64,000 nucleotides of DNA, taken from Acetobacter pomorum (GTDB lineage Bacteria; Pseudomonadota; Alphaproteobacteria; Acetobacterales; Acetobacteraceae). Numbering within the stretch: position 1 is the first letter of the stretch; each line of letters starts with the position of its first letter. The notes beneath the pieces are model-generated. The model was not told where the DNA came from. It saw nothing but the letters and a program-made list of their open reading frames with translations, and made no database searches. The DNA lies in NCBI RefSeq assembly GCF_002738225.1, contig NZ_PEBQ01000093.1, forward strand, positions 248,001 to 312,000, written 5' to 3'. Shown here in pieces: positions 55,808-64,000 of the stretch. The position numbers and the translations under genes were made by a program.

Positions 55808-56764
55808 ATGCGTCAGTTCCTGGATTTTGAAAAGCCCGTCGCCGAACTTGAAAACAAGATCGACGAGCTGCGGCAAATGACTGACCCTGAAGGGGTCAAC
55901 ATACAAGAAGAAACAGCCCGTCTTTCTGAAAAGGCGGAAAAGCACCTGCGTGCCATCTATGCCAAGCTTACGCCGTGGCAGAAGGTGCAGGTGGCCCGCC
56001 ATGCGCAGCGGCCCCACACGCAGGACTATGTCAATGCGCTGATAACAGACTTTACGCCGCTGGCGGGGGACCGTCTGTTTGCAGATGACAAGGCTGTTAT
56101 TGGGGGCATGGGCCGCTTTGATGGTGTGCCTGTTATGGTGATCGGGACTGAACGCGGTTCAGACCTTGAAACCCGGCTCCAGCATAACTTTGGCATGGCG
56201 CGCCCAGAAGGGTACCGCAAGGCGCAACGGCTGATGAAAATGGCCGGGCACTTTAAAATGCCGATTCTAACCTTTATTGATACCGCTGGCGCATGGCCCG
56301 GTATTGATGCCGAACAGCGCGGACAGGCCGAAGCCATTGCCCGCTCCATTGCCACCTGTTTTGAAGTGCCCGTACCGCTTGTAGCCACTGTTATTGGTGA
56401 AGGTGGCTCTGGCGGGGCTGTTGCACTGGGTGCGGGGGATAGGGTGATGATGCTGGAAAACGCCATCTACTCCGTTATCTCGCCCGAAGCCTGTGCTTCC
56501 ATTTTGTGGCGAGACCCCAAACAAGCCAGTACGGCTGCAGAAACATTGCGGCTGACCGCGCAGGACTTGCAAAAGCTGGGGCTGATTGACCGGATTATTC
56601 CAGAACCGGTTGGCGGCGCGCAGCGTGAACCTGCAGTGGCGATAGAATCTGTAGGCAAAGCACTGAAGGAAGAATTGAAGGCGCTGCTGCCAATAGCTCC
56701 TGCACGCCTTAAGGAATTGCGGCGTGAAAAGTTTTTGGCAATGGGGCGTGAAGCCCTGAGCTAA
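55808..56764 (+). CDS. accA: Acetyl-CoA carboxylase carboxyltransferase subunit alpha
   Basis: A 318-residue subunit that with AccD transfers carboxyl from biotin to acetyl-CoA, starting fatty acid synthesis. Conserved parts are FLDFEKPVAELENKIDEL, TFIDTAGAWPGIDAEQRGQ and VIGEGGSGGAVALGAGD. ATG 55808 is chosen by homology. No ribosome binding site precedes it, and a TGCTATCGG extended -10-like element ends eight bases upstream, so the mRNA may be leaderless. It converges with the CinA-like gene. Confidence 0.95.
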   Translation: MRQFLDFEKPVAELENKIDELRQMTDPEGVNIQEETARLSEKAEKHLRAIYAKLTPWQKVQVARHAQRPHTQDYVNALITDFTPLAGDRLFADDKAVIGGMGRFDGVPVMVIGTERGSDLETRLQHNFGMARPEGYRKAQRLMKMAGHFKMPILTFIDTAGAWPGIDAEQRGQAEAIARSIATCFEVPVPLVATVIGEGGSGGAVALGAGDRVMMLENAIYSVISPEACASILWRDPKQASTAAETLRLTAQDLQKLGLIDRIIPEPVGGAQREPAVAIESVGKALKEELKALLPIAPARLKELRREKFLAMGREALS

Positions 56765-56821
56765 CAGAGCGTTTTCTGTTTTCCCGCTGAAATCAGGCCA
56801 ACGGGAAAATGCCATACAGCA

Positions 56822-57577
56822 TCAAACAGGCGGTTCACCTTCCATAGGGGTGCCGCCTTTTGTTTTGATAAGATCATGAATGGCGCTGGCGGCTTCATCC
56901 ACTTCGGCCCGGTTCTGCCCTTTGGCAACAAGGGCCACGCCCCGCCGTCCGTCTTCCCGATGGAAAGGGTAGGAGCCAATATCCAGATCCGGAAAACGAT
57001 TCTGGATCGCTTCCAGCCCATCAGCCAGCGTGCCTTCAAAAAGCGATGTTGTGTGCCATGTGCGTGAAAACACCGGTGCGCCTTTTTGCAGGCTGGGGGC
57101 AAGGCTATCAAACATACCGCGCATAATGCGGGGCACGCCTGCCATAACGTGCACATTGCCAATGCTAAAGCCGGGGGCCAGTGAAACCGGGTTTACAATG
57201 GGTGTAGCCCCCTGTGGTAGCTTGGCCATGCGCTGGCGGGCAGCGTTAAACTCATCTGGCCCGAAATAGGTTTCGAGCAGTTTGAAGGTGGGCGGATGAA
57301 TCTCCCACGGCACACCAAAGGCTTCGGCCACGCAGGGGGATGTAATGTCATCATGCGTGGGGCCAATGCCACCGGTGGTGAAAACCTCATCATATTTTGC
57401 GCGCATTTCTGTCACGGTGTTGATGATGGTTTCCCGAATATCGGGAATCACACGGATTTCACGCAGAGGAATCCCCAGTTCACCCAAGCGGAGGGCCAGA
57501 AACTGGATGTTTTCATCTTTTGTGCGGCCGGAAAGGATTTCGTTGCCAATAAGAATAAGGGCGGAAGTGCGGCGCAT
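56822..57577 (-). CDS. CinA-like molybdopterin-binding-domain protein
   Basis: A 251-residue protein of the competence/damage-inducible protein A family, containing only the MoaB/Mog-like domain. Signatures are ALILIGNEILSGRTKDEN, VFTTGGIGPTHDDIT and GVPRIMRGMF. The C-terminal nicotinamide mononucleotide deamidase domain of full CinA is missing. The name does not imply a role in competence. ATG 57577 is chosen by homology; the open frame extends far upstream into lysK without similarity. Confidence 0.87.
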   Translation of the reverse strand: MRRTSALILIGNEILSGRTKDENIQFLALRLGELGIPLREIRVIPDIRETIINTVTEMRAKYDEVFTTGGIGPTHDDITSPCVAEAFGVPWEIHPPTFKLLETYFGPDEFNAARQRMAKLPQGATPIVNPVSLAPGFSIGNVHVMAGVPRIMRGMFDSLAPSLQKGAPVFSRTWHTTSLFEGTLADGLEAIQNRFPDLDIGSYPFHREDGRRGVALVAKGQNRAEVDEAASAIHDLIKTKGGTPMEGEPPV

Positions 57578-57700
57578 GGGGTGGGCCTGTCCTTTGCTGA
57601 AGCCTTCTTGATTAAGGAATAAAGCATGAAACGCAGGACTGCTAACGTCAATGATATGGTAAAATTTGTCTCTATCCATCCTGTGCTGCGCGTTTTTGGA

Positions 57701-57729
57701 TTGACCGCAGCGTGTCCAGTTCATAGCTT
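57701..57729 (+). promoter_or_regulatory. Candidate promoter of lysK, giving a leaderless mRNA
   Basis: TTGACC (57701-57706), a 17-base spacer and TAGCTT (57724-57729). Transcription would begin six to seven bases later, at or next to the lysK ATG. No ribosome binding site lies before the ATG, which agrees with this. Confidence 0.45.
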
Positions 57730-57735
57730 CCCGCC

Positions 57736-59361
57736 ATGTCAGAAAGCCGATCTGTTCCCGTTTCCGATCTTCCGCGTGCCTGGCCTTTTGAGGAGGCGCG
57801 CAAACTAGCCGATCATGTTGGGGTGCGCAGCATTGCCAACGGTGAGGACGATGCACGCCCGGCGTTGCTGGAAACGGGCTATGGCCCTTCCGGCCTGCCG
57901 CATATTGGCACGTTTGGCGAGGTTGCGCGCACATCCTGGGTGCGGCAGGCCTATACAGCCCTAACAGGCCGCCCCTCGCGCCTGCTGGCTTTTTCCGATG
58001 ATATGGATGCCCTGCGCAAGGTGCCCGATAACGTGCCCCAGCGCGATATGCTGGAAAAATATATTGGCCAGCCTCTTTCCCGTGTGCCGGACCCGTTTGG
58101 CACGCACGAATCGTTTGCAGCGCATAACAACGCCCGCCTGTGCGCATTTTTGGATAGCTTCGGCTTTGAATACGAATTTGCGTCTTCCACCCAGTATTAT
58201 ACCTCCGGCCGGTTTGATGCCGCACTCCGCCGCGTGCTGGAAGTGCATGATGAGATTCTAAAGGTTATTCTGCCCACCTTGGGGCCAGACAGGCGCGCCA
58301 CCTATTCCCCCGTTTTGCCGCTTCACCCACGCACGGGTGAGGTGATGCAGGTGAAGATGGACGCCATAGATGCCGCTGCGGGCACTGTGCGCTGGACAGA
58401 TCCTTCAAACGGTGAGGTGTTTGAAACACCCGTAACCGGCGGCCATGCTAAAATGCAGTGGAAGGCTGACTGGGCTATGCGTTGGTATGCGCTGGGTGTT
58501 GATTATGAAATGTCTGGCAAGGATCTGATAGACAGCGTGCGGCTTTCTGGCCGTATCTGCAAGATTCTGGGCGGCACACCCCCCGCAGGGCTGACATATG
58601 AGCTGTTTTTGGATGAAAACGGTCAGAAGATTTCCAAATCCAAAGGCAACGGGCTTTCTGTTGAAGAATGGCTGCGTTACGCCCCGCCGGAAAGCCTTGG
58701 GCAGTTCATGTTCAACCAGCCGCAGAGGGCTAAGCGGTTGTATTTTGATGTCATCCCCAAAACGGCGGATGAATATCTGACACATGTTGATAAGGCCAAG
58801 GTTCTGCAGGCCGAAAACCCCAAGGGGAATGACCTGCGCGCCAACCCGGCATGGTTTATCCATAAAGGCCATATTCCTGAAGATGCCGGCAGCCCAGTGC
58901 CGTTTAGCATGTTGCTGAACCTTGCCAGCGTGGCCAATGCAGAAACGCCAGAAGTGTTGTGGGGCTTTATCCGCCGGTATGATGCTGCTGTCTCACCCGA
59001 AACGCACCCCATGCTGGCGTGTCTGGTGAAGCATGCAGTAGTGTATTACGCAGATTTCGTGCGCCCGACCAAAACCTTCCGCGCGCCAACAGAGCAGGAA
59101 CGCGCCGCCCTGAGCGATCTGGCAGAATGCCTGCGCGGGTATGAGGGTGAGGCCGCAGATGCCGCCACATTGCAGAACCTTGTGTTTGAGGTTGGCAAGC
59201 GCCATGCGTTTGAACCGCTGCGCAGCTGGTTTACCTGTTTGTATGAAGTGCTGCTGGGCCAGAAGGAAGGGCCACGCTTTGGTGGTTTTGTGGCCCTGTA
59301 TGGCGTGGCAGAAACCGTGGCGCTGATAGATACGGCGCTCCTGCGTGAGACGCAGGTTTAA
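57736..59361 (+). CDS. lysK: Lysyl-tRNA synthetase, class I
   Basis: A 541-residue class I LysRS, the archaeal-type enzyme that some alphaproteobacteria use in place of class II LysS. The HIGH region is [11 protein letters not shown] (about residues 50-60) and the KMSKS loop is KISKSKGNG. An alpha-helical cage domain forms the C-terminus. It is followed after 20 bases by the mprF-like gene, which in its full form uses lysyl-tRNA as donor. Co-transcription is likely, so enzyme and substrate supply are linked. Confidence 0.95.
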   Translation: MSESRSVPVSDLPRAWPFEEARKLADHVGVRSIANGEDDARPALLETGYGPSGLPHIGTFGEVARTSWVRQAYTALTGRPSRLLAFSDDMDALRKVPDNVPQRDMLEKYIGQPLSRVPDPFGTHESFAAHNNARLCAFLDSFGFEYEFASSTQYYTSGRFDAALRRVLEVHDEILKVILPTLGPDRRATYSPVLPLHPRTGEVMQVKMDAIDAAAGTVRWTDPSNGEVFETPVTGGHAKMQWKADWAMRWYALGVDYEMSGKDLIDSVRLSGRICKILGGTPPAGLTYELFLDENGQKISKSKGNGLSVEEWLRYAPPESLGQFMFNQPQRAKRLYFDVIPKTADEYLTHVDKAKVLQAENPKGNDLRANPAWFIHKGHIPEDAGSPVPFSMLLNLASVANAETPEVLWGFIRRYDAAVSPETHPMLACLVKHAVVYYADFVRPTKTFRAPTEQERAALSDLAECLRGYEGEAADAATLQNLVFEVGKRHAFEPLRSWFTCLYEVLLGQKEGPRFGGFVALYGVAETVALIDTALLRETQV

Positions 59362-59381
59362 AACGTAGCGCCGCAAGTTAC

Positions 59382-61469
59382 ATGACGCAGACCTCACCCC
59401 CACCAGCTCCTCCCCCTTCGCTTTCAGGCAGAGGGAGATGGAAAAAGTGGCTTAAGCATCTGCCGCATATTCTTGGCTTACTGCTTATGGTGGCTGCCAT
59501 TGTGGTGGTGCAGCACGAACTGCGGCACCTGCGCATTTCAGACATCCGCCACGCCATGGAGGCCATTCCGGCCCGACAGATGTGGATGGCGGTTGGCTGC
59601 ACGCTGCTGTCTTACTTTATCCTCTCTTTTTATGATCAACTGGCCGTCATTCAAGTTGGGTATAGTAAGCTGCCTTTCCGGCGTGCGGCTTTTGCAGCGT
59701 TCTGCTCTTATGTGCTTTCGCACAATCTGGGCTTTTCTGCTGTGTCCGGTGCTGCGGTGCGGTACCGGCTTTACCGTAATTGGGGCGTTAATTCCTTTGC
59801 CATAGCCCAGATTATTGCCTTCTGCTCCGCCACTTACCTACTGGGGGCTGCGGTGCTGATAGGCGCCGTGCTGATCTGGGAACCAACAGTGTTGCCGGGT
59901 ATTGGCCACCGCGTGCCAGCATCTGTGCTGGCGGTTATTGGTGCGCTGATGTGGTGCGGCGTTGCTGCATATATCGGCATGGCGTTCAAGGTGCGGGAGT
60001 TCCGCTTTCGCAAATGGGTGGTGGAGCTGCCGTCTCCTCGTATGGCCATCATGCAGACATTGGTGGCTACGGCAGAGGTGGCCGCCACAGCCAGCATTGC
60101 TTTTGTGTTGCTGCCTGCCGGTACCGGGGTGGATTTTGGCTCGTTTCTGGCCATTTACATAGCTTCTTATACAGCCGGGCTGGTGGCCAGTGTGCCGGGC
60201 GGTCTGGGTGTGTTTGATGGCGCCATGTTGCTGGCATTGGGCCCATATATGCCCGCGCCGCAGATTTTGGGCATGGTGCTGATTTTCCGGCTTTTCTATT
60301 ACATTATTCCGCTGTTTCTGGCGGGGATCATGTTTTCCGGGCATGAGCTGTTTTTGCGTGGTGACGCCGCGCTGGCAGAAAAGAAAAACCGCAAGATACA
60401 AAAAAGCCCCGATGCGCCAGCGGCTCCAGCTCCCGCACAGCGCAGGCCCAGCCAGGTGGTGCGGGAAAGTGAAGCCGCTTTTTCTGTGGCTGTGGCAACG
60501 GGCACGGTTTCATTTTGCGGGGTGATGCTGATTTGTCTGGTTATGCTGGACCCCGTGCCCAAATTTGCCATGGTGCCAGAAAGCCTGCTGACAATGGCCC
60601 GTGTGGGGGGCAACTATGTGCTCTCTCTTATGGGGGTTGTGCTTATCAGTCTGGCTATCGGGCTTTCCCAGCGGGTCACGCTGGCATGGCGCGGGGCGCT
60701 GTATCTGTTGCTTACGGCTGCTGTGCTTACGTTTTTGCGTGGCAATACATTTTTTGTGCCGGTTATGCTGGGGCTTTCCGCACTGTTTATTGCGCCTTTC
60801 CGCTCCTGCTATTACCGACATGCCCGGCTTTTGAGCGAGCCTCTGTCCACCGGTACGTTGCTTTCCCTGCTGCTGCTGTTTGGGTGCGTTATTGCACTGG
60901 CAACGCGGCATGATACATCAGGCAGCTGGTGGCAGATGATGCTGGCAACACAGGCGCGGGGCTCGGTGCGGTGGACAATCGCCCTTTCCGTAGGGTTGGC
61001 GCTCATTGTTGTGGCCCGTCTGATGTGGCCGGGGCGCATTGCCGTGCGTGAGTGGGATGAGGATGCCTACACGCATTACAAAAATCTGGATCACGCCTTG
61101 CCGGATATTCAGGCTTTTCACCCTCAGGGATATGTGACGGGGGAGGCGGGGGAGGCCATTTTGCCGCTTTATCGGCGTGATGCCTATTTGGTGGCGTTGG
61201 GTGACCCGGCGGGAGAAGAAACAGACAGTATTTCCGCTATCTGGAAATTGCGGGATCTGGCTTTGCAGGAAGGCCTGAAACCTGTGTTCTGGCAGGTGGG
61301 TCATGACTTCCTGCGTATTTACGATGATATCGGATTAAGTGTATGGGCACTTAATGATGGCAGCGGATTTAATTTCTGCTATCCAGCAGATGATATCGGG
61401 CAGGCATCACGGTTTGTAAAAAAGTACAAGGGTGGTGCAGGCAATTTGGTGCCATCAGATTTTTCATGA
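59382..61469 (+). CDS. mprF: MprF-like lysyl-phosphatidylglycerol flippase/synthase, C-terminally shortened
   Basis: A 695-residue membrane protein. Residues about 25-325 are the flippase domain (family UPF0104 pattern: SYVLSHNLGFSAVSGAAVRY, ASVPGGLGVFDG). A second block of helices runs from about 365 to 545. Then the DUF2156 synthase domain begins (GEAILPLYRRDAYLVALGDP, FWQVGHDFLRIYDDIGLS) but ends about 50 residues later in an unrelated tail. Full MprF is about 840-870 residues with two GNAT-like halves. Either the synthase has been lost by a deletion or the protein is now only a flippase. Confidence 0.85.
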   Translation: MTQTSPPPAPPPSLSGRGRWKKWLKHLPHILGLLLMVAAIVVVQHELRHLRISDIRHAMEAIPARQMWMAVGCTLLSYFILSFYDQLAVIQVGYSKLPFRRAAFAAFCSYVLSHNLGFSAVSGAAVRYRLYRNWGVNSFAIAQIIAFCSATYLLGAAVLIGAVLIWEPTVLPGIGHRVPASVLAVIGALMWCGVAAYIGMAFKVREFRFRKWVVELPSPRMAIMQTLVATAEVAATASIAFVLLPAGTGVDFGSFLAIYIASYTAGLVASVPGGLGVFDGAMLLALGPYMPAPQILGMVLIFRLFYYIIPLFLAGIMFSGHELFLRGDAALAEKKNRKIQKSPDAPAAPAPAQRRPSQVVRESEAAFSVAVATGTVSFCGVMLICLVMLDPVPKFAMVPESLLTMARVGGNYVLSLMGVVLISLAIGLSQRVTLAWRGALYLLLTAAVLTFLRGNTFFVPVMLGLSALFIAPFRSCYYRHARLLSEPLSTGTLLSLLLLFGCVIALATRHDTSGSWWQMMLATQARGSVRWTIALSVGLALIVVARLMWPGRIAVREWDEDAYTHYKNLDHALPDIQAFHPQGYVTGEAGEAILPLYRRDAYLVALGDPAGEETDSISAIWKLRDLALQEGLKPVFWQVGHDFLRIYDDIGLSVWALNDGSGFNFCYPADDIGQASRFVKKYKGGAGNLVPSDFS

Positions 61470-61526
61470 TCAAATGGTGTTTCCTTGGGTAGCGGGCAGA
61501 TGCCTTAGACAAAGTGGTAAGGGGTT

Positions 61527-62264
61527 ATGTCAGCTCATTTTCCCGCAATGCTGTTAACGGCAACAGCATTCACATCTTCCATTTCCTCGTTTCTGCTGGC
61601 GTTTCCTGCGCTGTTTTCCATTGTAAACCCGTTTGGGGCGGCGCTTATTTTTGCGCAGGCCACCGCGGGCCGTTCTCAAACGGAAATTATGGCGCTGGCG
61701 CGGCTGGTGTCTTTTTATTCCTTCTGCCTCATTATGGTCTCGCTCTGGTTAGGCAGCATCGTACTGGCGTTTTTTGGCATTACCGTTAACGCCCTGCGTG
61801 TTGCAGGCGGACTGGTTGTAGCCGTGCGTGCGTGGGATTTATTGCAAAGCCCGGAAACGGTTGAAGCCCAAAAGGAAAAACAGGCTCTGCAAGGTGGCCG
61901 CACTGTTATGGCACCTAACTGGGCAGATGCTGCGTTTTTCCCGCTTGCTATGCCCTTTACGGTAGGGCCGGGCACCATTGCCGTGGCGATTGCCCTTGGT
62001 TCGGGTTGCCCATCAGATGAACCTTTCTGGGCTTACAGCATAGGCACCACCTTGGCAGGCGTTTGCGTGGTGGCCATTGTGTGGGCGGCCTATTCTGGCG
62101 CAGATAAACTGGTTTCCATGCTGGGGGTAACAGGCACGCGTATTGTCAGCCGTATGGCTGCGCTGGTTCTGCTGTGCATTGGTGTACAGATTTTGGCGGC
62201 TGGCGTGCAGGGCTTTGCCACAGATATGTGGCGGCACCTGCTTGCCGTAAAAGTGCACGGATAA
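61527..62264 (+). CDS. MarC-family integral membrane protein
   Basis: A 245-residue protein with six predicted membrane segments and the MarC signatures FSIVNPFGAALIFAQ and PLAMPFTVGPGTIAVAI. The family was once linked to multiple antibiotic resistance, but the function is not established; some members are said to move amino acids. It starts 57 bases after mprF on the same strand and converges with rlmJ. Confidence 0.88.
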   Translation: MSAHFPAMLLTATAFTSSISSFLLAFPALFSIVNPFGAALIFAQATAGRSQTEIMALARLVSFYSFCLIMVSLWLGSIVLAFFGITVNALRVAGGLVVAVRAWDLLQSPETVEAQKEKQALQGGRTVMAPNWADAAFFPLAMPFTVGPGTIAVAIALGSGCPSDEPFWAYSIGTTLAGVCVVAIVWAAYSGADKLVSMLGVTGTRIVSRMAALVLLCIGVQILAAGVQGFATDMWRHLLAVKVHG

Positions 62265-62279
62265 CACGCTTAAAGGGCG

Positions 62280-63101
62280 TTACTCTGCCACCAGTTGCGT
62301 TACACAGCTTTCATATGCACCTAGCACGTGTTGCAGGCGCTCCAGCTGCGTACCTGCCTGTTCAGCAAAGCCAAAGGGTGGGCGCACAATCAGCAACCCT
62401 GCGCCATTGAGCTGGTCCGGGTTATGGGGTGGGCGCATAAGCAATTCCGCCACGCAGATATTGCGAATACCGGCACCCACCAACGTTTCATGAAAAATAC
62501 GCACTGGTGTGCGATGCTTGATGGGGTACCAGATGGCAATAATGGCATTGGCAAAGCGTGTTTGAATAGTTTGCACAGCTTGTGCAAGACGATTAAATTC
62601 GCCTTGTTCCTCAAATGGCGGATCAATCAGCACAAGCCCGCGTTTGGCTGTTTTGGGGGGTAAGAGGGCGCGCAGGGCTTCGTAAGCATCGCGCTCATGC
62701 ACGGTTACATTCGGAGTATTAGTAAACAGCCGATAGAGGGTACGCTTATCCTCTGGGTGTTTTTCGCAGCAGATCAGCGTATCCTGAGCCCGCAGCATTT
62801 GTGCAATAATGAGCGGAGATCCGGGATAAAACTGAGGGCCGCCTGCCAGCCTGACCTGTGCTAGCCAATCAGCCAGTGGGCTTGATGGAGGTTCATCCCA
62901 CAATTTGCCAATGCCATCGCGCCATTCCTGCGTTTTTTCGGCTTCTGGGCTGTGCAGATCATAGCGCCCGATTCCGGCATGTGTATCCAGCACCATAAAG
63001 GGTGCGGGTTTGCGCAAAAAACTTTGCAGCAGGGTAACAAGTAGGGCGTGCTTCATGCAGTCGGCAAAGTTGCCGGCATGATAGGCGTGGCGGTAATTCA
63101 T
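62280..63101 (-). CDS. rlmJ: 23S rRNA (adenine-2030-N6)-methyltransferase
   Basis: A 273-residue Rossmann methyltransferase that modifies A2030 of 23S rRNA. The N-terminal MNYRHAYHAGNFADCMKH is the family signature. The SAM-binding part includes VLDTHAGIGRYDL and the catalytic motif LVLIDPPFEEQGEF. A helical subdomain insert lies between residues about 55 and 105, as in RlmJ. It is a single gene at the edge of an AT-rich region. Confidence 0.93.
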   Translation of the reverse strand: MNYRHAYHAGNFADCMKHALLVTLLQSFLRKPAPFMVLDTHAGIGRYDLHSPEAEKTQEWRDGIGKLWDEPPSSPLADWLAQVRLAGGPQFYPGSPLIIAQMLRAQDTLICCEKHPEDKRTLYRLFTNTPNVTVHERDAYEALRALLPPKTAKRGLVLIDPPFEEQGEFNRLAQAVQTIQTRFANAIIAIWYPIKHRTPVRIFHETLVGAGIRNICVAELLMRPPHNPDQLNGAGLLIVRPPFGFAEQAGTQLERLQHVLGAYESCVTQLVAE

Positions 63102-63440
63102 GTAGGCAACCTCTTTATTTTATTAAGTTAGAATATTTTTCTCAAATATTATTCACAAGAAAAATTGGCAATAGACGAAGTTGATATCATGATTAATTAA
63201 TGAGTATATGATGGATATTATTACATGATAACTCGATTTATTAATTTTCGTACACGTTATTCTTAATTTTAATTCTGTGCCCATCAAATAAAGTAAAAAT
63301 GTTTCTCTGTGTTAAATAATTATTTCATAACTGTCTATATTTGACAGATAAGAATGTAGGTTTCTTTCTTGGTGGGTTTGAAATATAAGAATGTTTACAA
63401 GAGCAGGCAAAGCTAGAAACAACTATAAGGTATATTCATT
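63102..63440. other. AT-rich intergenic region marking a composition break
   Basis: These 339 bases are dominated by A and T, in contrast to the GC-rich window to the left. They must hold the rlmJ promoter and that of the gene starting at 63441. I see no RNA gene, repeat or insertion sequence end. Confidence 0.5.
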
Positions 63441-64000
63441 ATGATTATTCAGGATTTTCATGGTAATTTCCTGTCCGTTGTAAATGGACATCTTGTTTCG
63501 ACCCGTAAAAAATCTGATCTCGGTGTGATGATTTCCGGAAAAAACTTTATTTTTTACGATAAAAATCAATTTGAGAATTTTTCTGTTTGCGAAGGAGGAA
63601 GAAGTGTTTGTGGGCATGCATTTGCGGCATCCATAAATGAAGATGGAAATATAAGTTTTCTCCACTTGGAAACAGGAAAAATATTATCTGGAATACCTTG
63701 TCAAGAAGATCATGATTATCAGGTCTGTGGATTGAGAGATGAGAAATATGACTGGGAAATATTTTCCATTCATCTTGAATCTGATGCAGAAAACATAGAA
63801 GACGTTATAGAAGAGCGTTTTTTTTGCAATCCAGGTTCAATAACGGTAGCAGAAATTACTAAAATAATAGAAAGCAAATTATCAGATAGAAAAAAGAAGA
63901 TATTGCTTTCTGCCCTGTTAGCTGCATTTGAACTCGATTTTCAAAAACCGCTTTGTGAATGTATTGAAAAAATAGACGTTTTTTCAAAAATTATTATTGA
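63441..64000 (+). CDS. Unrecognised protein, low GC, running off the window
   Basis: An open frame of at least 186 codons from ATG 63441 with no stop before the window end. The weak ribosome binding site AAGG lies about ten bases upstream. Codons are AT-rich (many AAA, ATA, TTT, GAA), unlike every other gene here. The first 110 residues contain FHGNFLSVVNGHLVSTRKK and repeated beta-like segments, which loosely suggest a beta-trefoil (fascin/ricin-like) fold. Cysteines occur in VCEGGRSVCGH, IPCQED and VCGLRD. The second part is helical. No function is proposed; horizontal transfer is likely. Confidence 0.65.
   Translation, partial: MIIQDFHGNFLSVVNGHLVSTRKKSDLGVMISGKNFIFYDKNQFENFSVCEGGRSVCGHAFAASINEDGNISFLHLETGKILSGIPCQEDHDYQVCGLRDEKYDWEIFSIHLESDAENIEDVIEERFFCNPGSITVAEITKIIESKLSDRKKKILLSALLAAFELDFQKPLCECIEKIDVFSKIII

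Noticed and set aside
56779-56809. TTTTCCCG/CGGGAAAA hairpin between accA and the CinA-like gene
   Set aside because: It has no T-run on either strand, so I do not call it a terminator.
57578-58225. N-terminal extension of the CinA-like protein
   Set aside because: It is antisense to lysK; the MoaB-like domain begins right at ATG 57577.
63423-63665. 80-codon minus-strand frame in the AT-rich end
   Set aside because: It overlaps the longer plus-strand frame from 63441 and lacks a ribosome binding site.
1-64000. tRNA, rRNA, CRISPR arrays, insertion sequences and prophage genes
   Set aside because: I looked through the gaps and found no cloverleaf with anticodon arm, repeat-spacer pattern, transposase or inverted-repeat ends.

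Overview
The window is a gene-dense, GC-rich piece of an alphaproteobacterial chromosome. It most resembles an acetic acid bacterium (Acetobacteraceae, Acetobacter-like). This rests on recognised protein families and gene order, not on a database search. Supporting features are a fused shikimate kinase/dehydroquinate synthase, sucA-sucB-lpd without sucCD alongside, the alphaproteobacterial order gltX-pyrB-pyrC-plsY-dprA-topA-rnr, a class I lysyl-tRNA synthetase, and DUF1491, DUF2125 and DUF3597 proteins. I see no insertion sequence, CRISPR array, tRNA or rRNA.

Layout. 0-10 kb: the end of mutL, a solitary nuoM, a drug/metabolite exporter, parE, two exported proteins of unknown role, a divergent Rrf2 regulator/cysK pair and an OmpA-type outer membrane protein. 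10-22 kb: one long minus-strand run with tiny gaps or overlaps (gltX, pyrB, a dihydroorotase-like pyrC, plsY, dprA, topA, an RNase R-type nuclease, an S41 protease, DUF1491). 22-34 kb: comEC, an AhpD-like protein, zapE, the 2-oxoglutarate dehydrogenase genes sucA-sucB-lpd, an L,D-transpeptidase and a DUF3597 protein. 34-39.6 kb: sahH with a structured leader, plsC, a DnaA-box-bearing intergenic region, a DUF2125 protein, gloB and a methyltransferase. 39.6-46.1 kb: a six-gene operon for a membrane complex related to hydrogenase-4 and complex I. 46-63 kb: pssA-psd, alaS, gtrA, a second OmpA-type protein, aroKB, a Pro/Ala-rich protein, xerD, accA, a CinA-like protein, lysK, a shortened mprF, marC and rlmJ. 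From about 63.1 kb base composition turns strongly AT-rich and an unrecognised gene runs off the end, which suggests the edge of an accessory region.

How genes work together. The 39.6-46.1 kb operon encodes the antiporter-like, NuoH-like, HyfE-like, NuoCD-like and NuoB-like parts of a group 4 hydrogenase-type complex. The large subunit lacks the nickel-binding cysteines and no ferredoxin-like subunit is present, so it should not be a hydrogenase. It matches the little-studied Ehr (energy-converting hydrogenase-related) class and is the best candidate here for an undescribed system. Other points of interest are a PyrC lacking the metal-binding His-x-His, an MprF that stops inside its synthase domain directly after lysyl-tRNA synthetase, near-identical lipoyl domains on SucB and Lpd with a terminator between the genes, and a riboswitch-like leader before sahH. 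Lipid synthesis (plsY, plsC, pssA, psd, accA, mprF) and DNA uptake (dprA, comEC) recur through the window.
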